From positions 34,986 through 98,985 of the forward strand of contig JBBIOI010000001.1 of assembly GCA_037443425.1 (NCBI GenBank): DNA of 64,000 nucleotides, read 5' to 3'. This document shows, piece by piece, positions 60,300 through 64,000 of the stretch. The notes beneath the pieces are model-generated. The model was not told the DNA's origin and searched no databases. It worked only from the letters and a program-made list of their open reading frames with translations. The stretch is from JBBIOI01 sp037443425 (GTDB taxonomy: Bacteria > Desulfobacterota > BSN033 > UBA1163). How positions within the stretch are numbered: the first letter of the stretch is position 1; each line of letters begins with the position of its first letter. Both the position numbers and the translations under genes were made by a program.

Positions 60300-61270
60300 T
60301 GATTCCTATTCGAGATGCAATTCGTTCAAAGACAATCCCTGTTGTAAATTACTTAATAATCGGGATTAATATAGTTATCTTTTTCTGGCAACTATCCTTA
60401 GGCCCTTATTTAAGAGATGCACTATTTCTTTATGGAATTGTTCCAATAAGATATTCAGATCCTGAAATATCAGCTCAATTTACTAAATTCCAACAGTTAC
60501 TACCTTTTATATCTTCAATGTTTCTACATGGCGGATTCTTACATATACTCGGAAACATGTGGTTTCTATATATATTCGGGGATAATATAGAAGACAGGCT
60601 GGGTCATTTTAGATATTTGATTTTCTATCTCCTTTGTGGAATCGCTGCAGGCCTTGTTCATCTATATACAAATTGGGAATCAAAAATACCAACCATAGGT
60701 GCAAGTGGGGCAATTTCAGGAATAATGGGTGCCTATTTAATTCTATATCCTCAATCTCGAATATTAACCTTGATACCTATCTTTTTATTCTTCCAGTTTG
60801 TAGAAATACCTGCCTTTGTCTTTCTTGGGTATTGGCTTCTCATTCAATTATTCTCAGCAAGTTTTACGCCTAAAAATATTGGGGGGATTGCATGGTGGGC
60901 CCACATAGGTGGATTTCTCGCAGGTTTAATATTTGTCAAAATATTTGACATAATACCAAGGCTTCCCATAGGTAAAAATTTGCGTAAATATACAGAACGT
61001 AAAACGACACCTCGCATTCAACCGATTTTGCCTAACTTTTTGGATGATGAACTGGATGTCTATGGAGAAATACTTCTCACGCCTAAAGAAGCTGTTTATG
61101 GTGCTCGTAAACTTATATCTATTCCCCAGGGATTAAGAAAAAGGACATTAATAGTCACTGTTCCTCCTGGTGTAAAAGAAGGAACAATGCTAAGACTAAG
61201 AGGACTTGGCCGTTTGGATGAAGATGGTCTTAGAGGTGATCTATTTCTGAAAGTAAGAATTATAGATTGA
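60299..61270 (+). CDS. Rhomboid protease fused to a DnaJ C-terminal domain
   Basis: 323 residues. Residues 1-215 are a rhomboid intramembrane protease: His77 and His82 in SMFLHGGFLHILGNMW with Asn86, catalytic Ser137 in GASGAISG and catalytic His202 in WWAHIGGF, over six or seven helices. Residues about 255-322 (GEILLTPKEAVYGARKLISIPQG, then TLIVTVPPGVKEGTMLRLRGLG and GLRGDLFLKVRII) match a DnaJ/CbpA C-terminal substrate-binding domain; the J and zinc-finger parts are absent. The chaperone part could present unfolded membrane-protein substrates to the protease (inference). This domain pair is unusual. The start ATG abuts the decayed minus-strand fragment. Confidence 0.9.
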   Translation: MIPIRDAIRSKTIPVVNYLIIGINIVIFFWQLSLGPYLRDALFLYGIVPIRYSDPEISAQFTKFQQLLPFISSMFLHGGFLHILGNMWFLYIFGDNIEDRLGHFRYLIFYLLCGIAAGLVHLYTNWESKIPTIGASGAISGIMGAYLILYPQSRILTLIPIFLFFQFVEIPAFVFLGYWLLIQLFSASFTPKNIGGIAWWAHIGGFLAGLIFVKIFDIIPRLPIGKNLRKYTERKTTPRIQPILPNFLDDELDVYGEILLTPKEAVYGARKLISIPQGLRKRTLIVTVPPGVKEGTMLRLRGLGRLDEDGLRGDLFLKVRIID

Positions 61271-61291
61271 ATTTAATATAAAAGTTTCTTT

Positions 61292-61987
61292 CTATCTCCC
61301 TTTTCTAAGTCTTATTATAAAATCCTTTATCTCCTGATCATCTCTAAACCTTCTATTATCATAACGTTCATAATGGACCAGTTCACTTACTTCTCGTAGA
61401 AACTTTTCTACAGGCTTATGAGCAGGATAACCAATAGCCATCATATCATAAATCTCAAGTTTCTCAGGTATTCCCAACAACTGCTTAAGAATACACTTCA
61501 CATAAGGACTGCCTGTGGCACTAACCCATTGAGACCCTAAGCCAAGTGAAGTCGAGGCGAGTGCCATATATAGAAAAGCGCTTGCAAGGCTTGATACGAA
61601 ATGGGAATCTCCCCGAGTTAACATTGTAAGAAGTGGATAAGCCTCTTTTGTTCTTGGATCACCACAAACGATAATAAAAACCGGTGCATTTTTATAACCA
61701 GGCTCTTTCGGAGGGTTAACTGCAGTAGGAAACCTTATGCTTTCCTCCCTTGTAAGTTCTATCTTGCGAGTATATTCTGCATGCTCTATCAAAATATCGA
61801 CTATCCTATCTTTTAGGCTCTTATCTTTAATAACGATAAATTCCCATGGTTGGGAATTTGCTCCGGATGGAGCCCAGCGCGCTGCTTCTATAATCTTCTC
61901 AATATATTCATCGGGTACTGGGTCTGTTTTAAAGTTTCTTATACTTCTCCTCGTTTTTACTAAGTTCAAAAAATTTTCATAGTCCAT
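61292..61987 (-). CDS. Nitroreductase-family flavoprotein
   Basis: 231 residues of the nitroreductase (FMN) family: TRRSIRNFKTDPVPDEYIEKIIEAARWAPSGANSQPWEFIV at the start, LGLGSQWVSATGS in the middle, and YPAHKPVEKFLREVSELVHYERYDNRRFRD. It binds FMN and reduces NAD(P)H-dependent substrates, unknown here. SD AAAGGAGA. Converges with the rhomboid gene. Confidence 0.93.
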   Translation of the reverse strand: MDYENFLNLVKTRRSIRNFKTDPVPDEYIEKIIEAARWAPSGANSQPWEFIVIKDKSLKDRIVDILIEHAEYTRKIELTREESIRFPTAVNPPKEPGYKNAPVFIIVCGDPRTKEAYPLLTMLTRGDSHFVSSLASAFLYMALASTSLGLGSQWVSATGSPYVKCILKQLLGIPEKLEIYDMMAIGYPAHKPVEKFLREVSELVHYERYDNRRFRDDQEIKDFIIRLRKGR

Positions 61988-62127
61988 AGAATTTCTCCTT
62001 TCTTTTGAGGCTATTTAAATTTTCTTGGCTTGATCAATAACTTAACAAGCCTTAAAAATCAAGGAGCGTCCTTTGGGGATCAAACAATTGGGAAAAAAAT
62101 AATAAATATATTAAAATAATTTTTGTT

Positions 62128-63825
62128 ATGGATAATAATAGTTCAAGACCTCAAACAGATTTTATAAGAGAGATAATAGAAGAACATATAAGAACCAATC
62201 GCTTTCAAGGGCGTGTTGCGACACGATTCCCTCCCGAACCAAATGGATATCTCCACATCGGCCATGCTAAATCAATATGTCTAAATTTTGGTATAGCAGA
62301 ACAGTATGGTGGTACATGCAACCTTCGGATGGACGATACAGATCCAAGTGGAGAGAGTCAAGAATATGTTGATGCAATTATTCGTGATGTTAAATGGCTT
62401 GGATTCGATTGGGGAGATCGTTTATATTATGCATCGGACTATTACGAAAAGCTTTATGAGTATGCCATAAAACTCATTAAAAAAGGAAAGGCATATGTTT
62501 GTAGTCTAATCCCTGAAGAAATAAGAGAATATCGTGGGACTTTGACAGAACCTGGCAAGGAAAGCCCTTACAGAAATCGATCCATAGAAGAAAATCTCGA
62601 TCTATTCCAGAGGATGCGAAAAGGAGAATTTGATGAAGGTACACACGTACTTCGTGCAAAAATAGACATGTCTTCACCTAATATCTTACTGAGAGATCCA
62701 ATAATTTACAGAATTAAAAAGGTCCCTCACTATCGAACTGGAAATAAATGGTGTATATATCCAATGTACGATTTTGCCCACTGTCTTTCAGATTCCATTG
62801 AAGGTATTACACATTCTATTTGCACACTTGAGTTTGAAAACAATCGGGCGCTTTATGACTGGTTTCTTGATGAACTTGAGGTTGAGTGCCATCCGCAACA
62901 GATTGAATTCGCCCGGCTAAATCTTAGCTATACTGTCTTAAGCAAAAGGAGACTTATCGAACTTGTTGAAAAAGGGGTTGTCAATGGTTGGGACGATCCA
63001 CGAATGCCAACACTCGCTGGTATGAGAAGAAGGGGATATACACCAGAGGCAATTCGAAAATTCTGTGAGATAATAGGAGTTGCCAAAAATGAAAGTTTAG
63101 TAGATATATCATTGCTCGAGCACTGTGTAAGAGAAGATCTGAACGAGAAAGCAAAAAGGGTTATGGCAGTCCTTAAACCAATACGATTGGTAATTGACAA
63201 TTATCCTGAAAATCTTGTTGAGGAGTTTGATTGTCCCTACCATCCAAAGAAGCCTGAGATGGGATCAAGAAAAGTGCCTTTTTCAAAAATTCTCTATATA
63301 GAAAAAGACGATTTTATGGAAGAGCCCCCCAAAAAATATTATCGACTTGCCCCAGGTCGTGAAGTAAGATTGAGATATTCTTATATAATTAAATGTACAG
63401 GTGTTATTAGAGATGAAAAAAATGGAGAAATTATAGAAATCCATTGTAACTATGATCCACAAACACGCAACAATCCTCCTCTTGATGGAAGGAAGGTAGA
63501 GGGTGTAATCCATTGGGTATCGGCATTACATTCGATTCCTGCAGAAATACGCCTCTATGATAGACTTTTTAAAGTTCCTGATCCGCTTAAAGGAGATTCT
63601 GATTTTATGGACTACATAAACGAAAATTCCCTTATTGTTCTTAACTCATGTTGTGTTGAGCCGAGCCTCGCTTATGTGCAACCAGGTGATACCTTTCAAT
63701 TTGAAAGACTTGGTTATTTCTGTGTTGATACTGAATCTAATAAAAATAGATTAATATTTAACAGGACCGTCTCACTCCGGGACTCATGGGCTAAGATAAG
63801 CGAGAAGGAAATTAATTATAAGTAA
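62128..63825 (+). CDS. glnS: Glutaminyl-tRNA synthetase
   Basis: 565-residue GlnRS: class I HIGH in FPPEPNGYLHIGHAKSICLNFG, KMSKS-like VLSKRRL, and the Gln-specific C-terminal beta barrels (AKIDMSSPNILLRDPIIYRI, VEGVIHWVSALHSIPAEIRLYDRLF). Charges tRNA-Gln directly, so the organism need not use the Glu-amidotransferase route for this tRNA. GlnRS is acquired by transfer in many bacteria; neighbours give no further information. Normal length. Confidence 0.96.
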   Translation: MDNNSSRPQTDFIREIIEEHIRTNRFQGRVATRFPPEPNGYLHIGHAKSICLNFGIAEQYGGTCNLRMDDTDPSGESQEYVDAIIRDVKWLGFDWGDRLYYASDYYEKLYEYAIKLIKKGKAYVCSLIPEEIREYRGTLTEPGKESPYRNRSIEENLDLFQRMRKGEFDEGTHVLRAKIDMSSPNILLRDPIIYRIKKVPHYRTGNKWCIYPMYDFAHCLSDSIEGITHSICTLEFENNRALYDWFLDELEVECHPQQIEFARLNLSYTVLSKRRLIELVEKGVVNGWDDPRMPTLAGMRRRGYTPEAIRKFCEIIGVAKNESLVDISLLEHCVREDLNEKAKRVMAVLKPIRLVIDNYPENLVEEFDCPYHPKKPEMGSRKVPFSKILYIEKDDFMEEPPKKYYRLAPGREVRLRYSYIIKCTGVIRDEKNGEIIEIHCNYDPQTRNNPPLDGRKVEGVIHWVSALHSIPAEIRLYDRLFKVPDPLKGDSDFMDYINENSLIVLNSCCVEPSLAYVQPGDTFQFERLGYFCVDTESNKNRLIFNRTVSLRDSWAKISEKEINYK

Positions 63826-63929
63826 AATACAGTCTTTGTGAAAATAAAATACAGCATTTACCTGATTTTGTTTTTTAAGAAAATTTTTTATAAATTCGTA
63901 AATCTTTTAAAGAAGAAAGGAGAAAGATT

Positions 63930-64000
63930 ATGGCTTATCAAGCTAAGGACTACACAAAACTTTTGGGAATGGAAGGTTTTAGCGAAACACTTCTAAAAAA
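63930..64000 (+). CDS. sodB: Superoxide dismutase (Fe/Mn), N-terminus only
   Basis: First 23 codons (MAYQAKDYTKLLGMEGFSETLLK) cut by the window edge. The MAYxxKDY-x-KLLGM-x-GFSE start matches Fe-type superoxide dismutases I recall from Geobacter and relatives. AAAGGAGAAAG is the SD. The metal-binding residues lie outside the window. Confidence 0.75.
   Translation, partial: MAYQAKDYTKLLGMEGFSETLLK

Noticed and set aside
1..64000. CRISPR arrays, insertion-sequence transposases, prophage genes, toxin-antitoxin pairs
   Set aside because: No regularly spaced repeat-spacer array, no DDE transposase or integrase-like frame, and no recognisable phage or toxin-antitoxin genes were seen.

Overview
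The window is AT-rich, Gram-negative-type bacterial DNA with mostly co-oriented gene blocks, many lipoproteins and Shine-Dalgarno (SD) starts. The gene mix points to an anaerobic Desulfobacterota-like (former Deltaproteobacteria) or syntrophic organism. It includes an NrfD-type molybdoenzyme operon, a DsrK/HdrD-type CCG iron-sulfur protein, ADP-forming acyl-CoA synthetase, HMGL-family citrate/homocitrate-synthase-like protein, TRAP-TAXI and Liv importers, NtrC-type regulators, and UROD/corrinoid methyl-transfer proteins. This lineage call is inference; no rRNA gene is present to settle it.

Layout. (1) 1-4.3 kb, minus: an orphan LeuA allosteric domain and a 59-residue Cys protein, then cstA, a small conserved-looking protein and two tandem ArsA-like ATPases, one of which appears to start at AUU. 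(2) 4.9-11.4 kb, plus: a five-subunit membrane molybdopterin oxidoreductase (Tat-exported Mo subunit, four-cluster ferredoxin, NrfD, two-helix protein, NarI-like/CCG fusion). (3) 12.6-16.5 kb, plus: a Moco-riboswitch-like leader with terminator, then moaA, moaC, a MOSC protein, mogA, a DUF169 protein and a YjbQ-type protein. Between blocks 2 and 3, on the minus strand, sits an unusual cytoplasmic Bug/TctC-type protein with a DUF2267-like N-terminus. (4) 16.6-29.2 kb: an AtoE-type permease, then a divergent locus. Its minus arm is CoA ligase-livKHMFG-UROD methyltransferase; its plus arm is a GntR/UTRA regulator plus a corrinoid protein. Both arms have strong promoters with a similar palindrome over the -10. 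(5) 29.2-39.4 kb, minus: acyl-CoA synthetase, TRAP-TAXI importer with an accessory lipoprotein, HMGL-Cache fusion, aspS, rlmI-like. (6) 39.5-46.6 kb, minus: lysine 2,3-aminomutase with two ATP-grasp ligases, a receiver protein and an NtrB/NtrC-type pair. (7) 47.0-54.4 kb, plus: tatC, a second sensor kinase/NtrC pair, then a sigma-54-type promoter driving a secreted protein, a lipoprotein, two L,D-transpeptidases and an unknown secreted protein. (8) 54.5-64 kb: diguanylate cyclase, VTT-family membrane protein, tRNA-Glu(CTC), two-subunit ADP-forming acyl-CoA synthetase, a decayed gene fragment, a rhomboid protease fused to a DnaJ-type C-terminal domain, nitroreductase, glnS, and the start of an iron superoxide dismutase.

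How the parts connect. The Moco genes sit beside the molybdoenzyme they would serve, and tatC (47 kb) could help export its Tat-signal subunit. The ligase/Liv/UROD/corrinoid locus looks like an import, activation and demethylation module under one regulator. The aminomutase with two amino-acid-ligase-like ATP-grasp proteins suggests a beta-lysine-containing product. Intergenic regions are invaded by short non-coding palindromes and a MITE-like element of about 210 bp found whole at 4.3 kb and as fragments elsewhere. No CRISPR array, insertion-sequence transposase, prophage or rRNA gene was seen.
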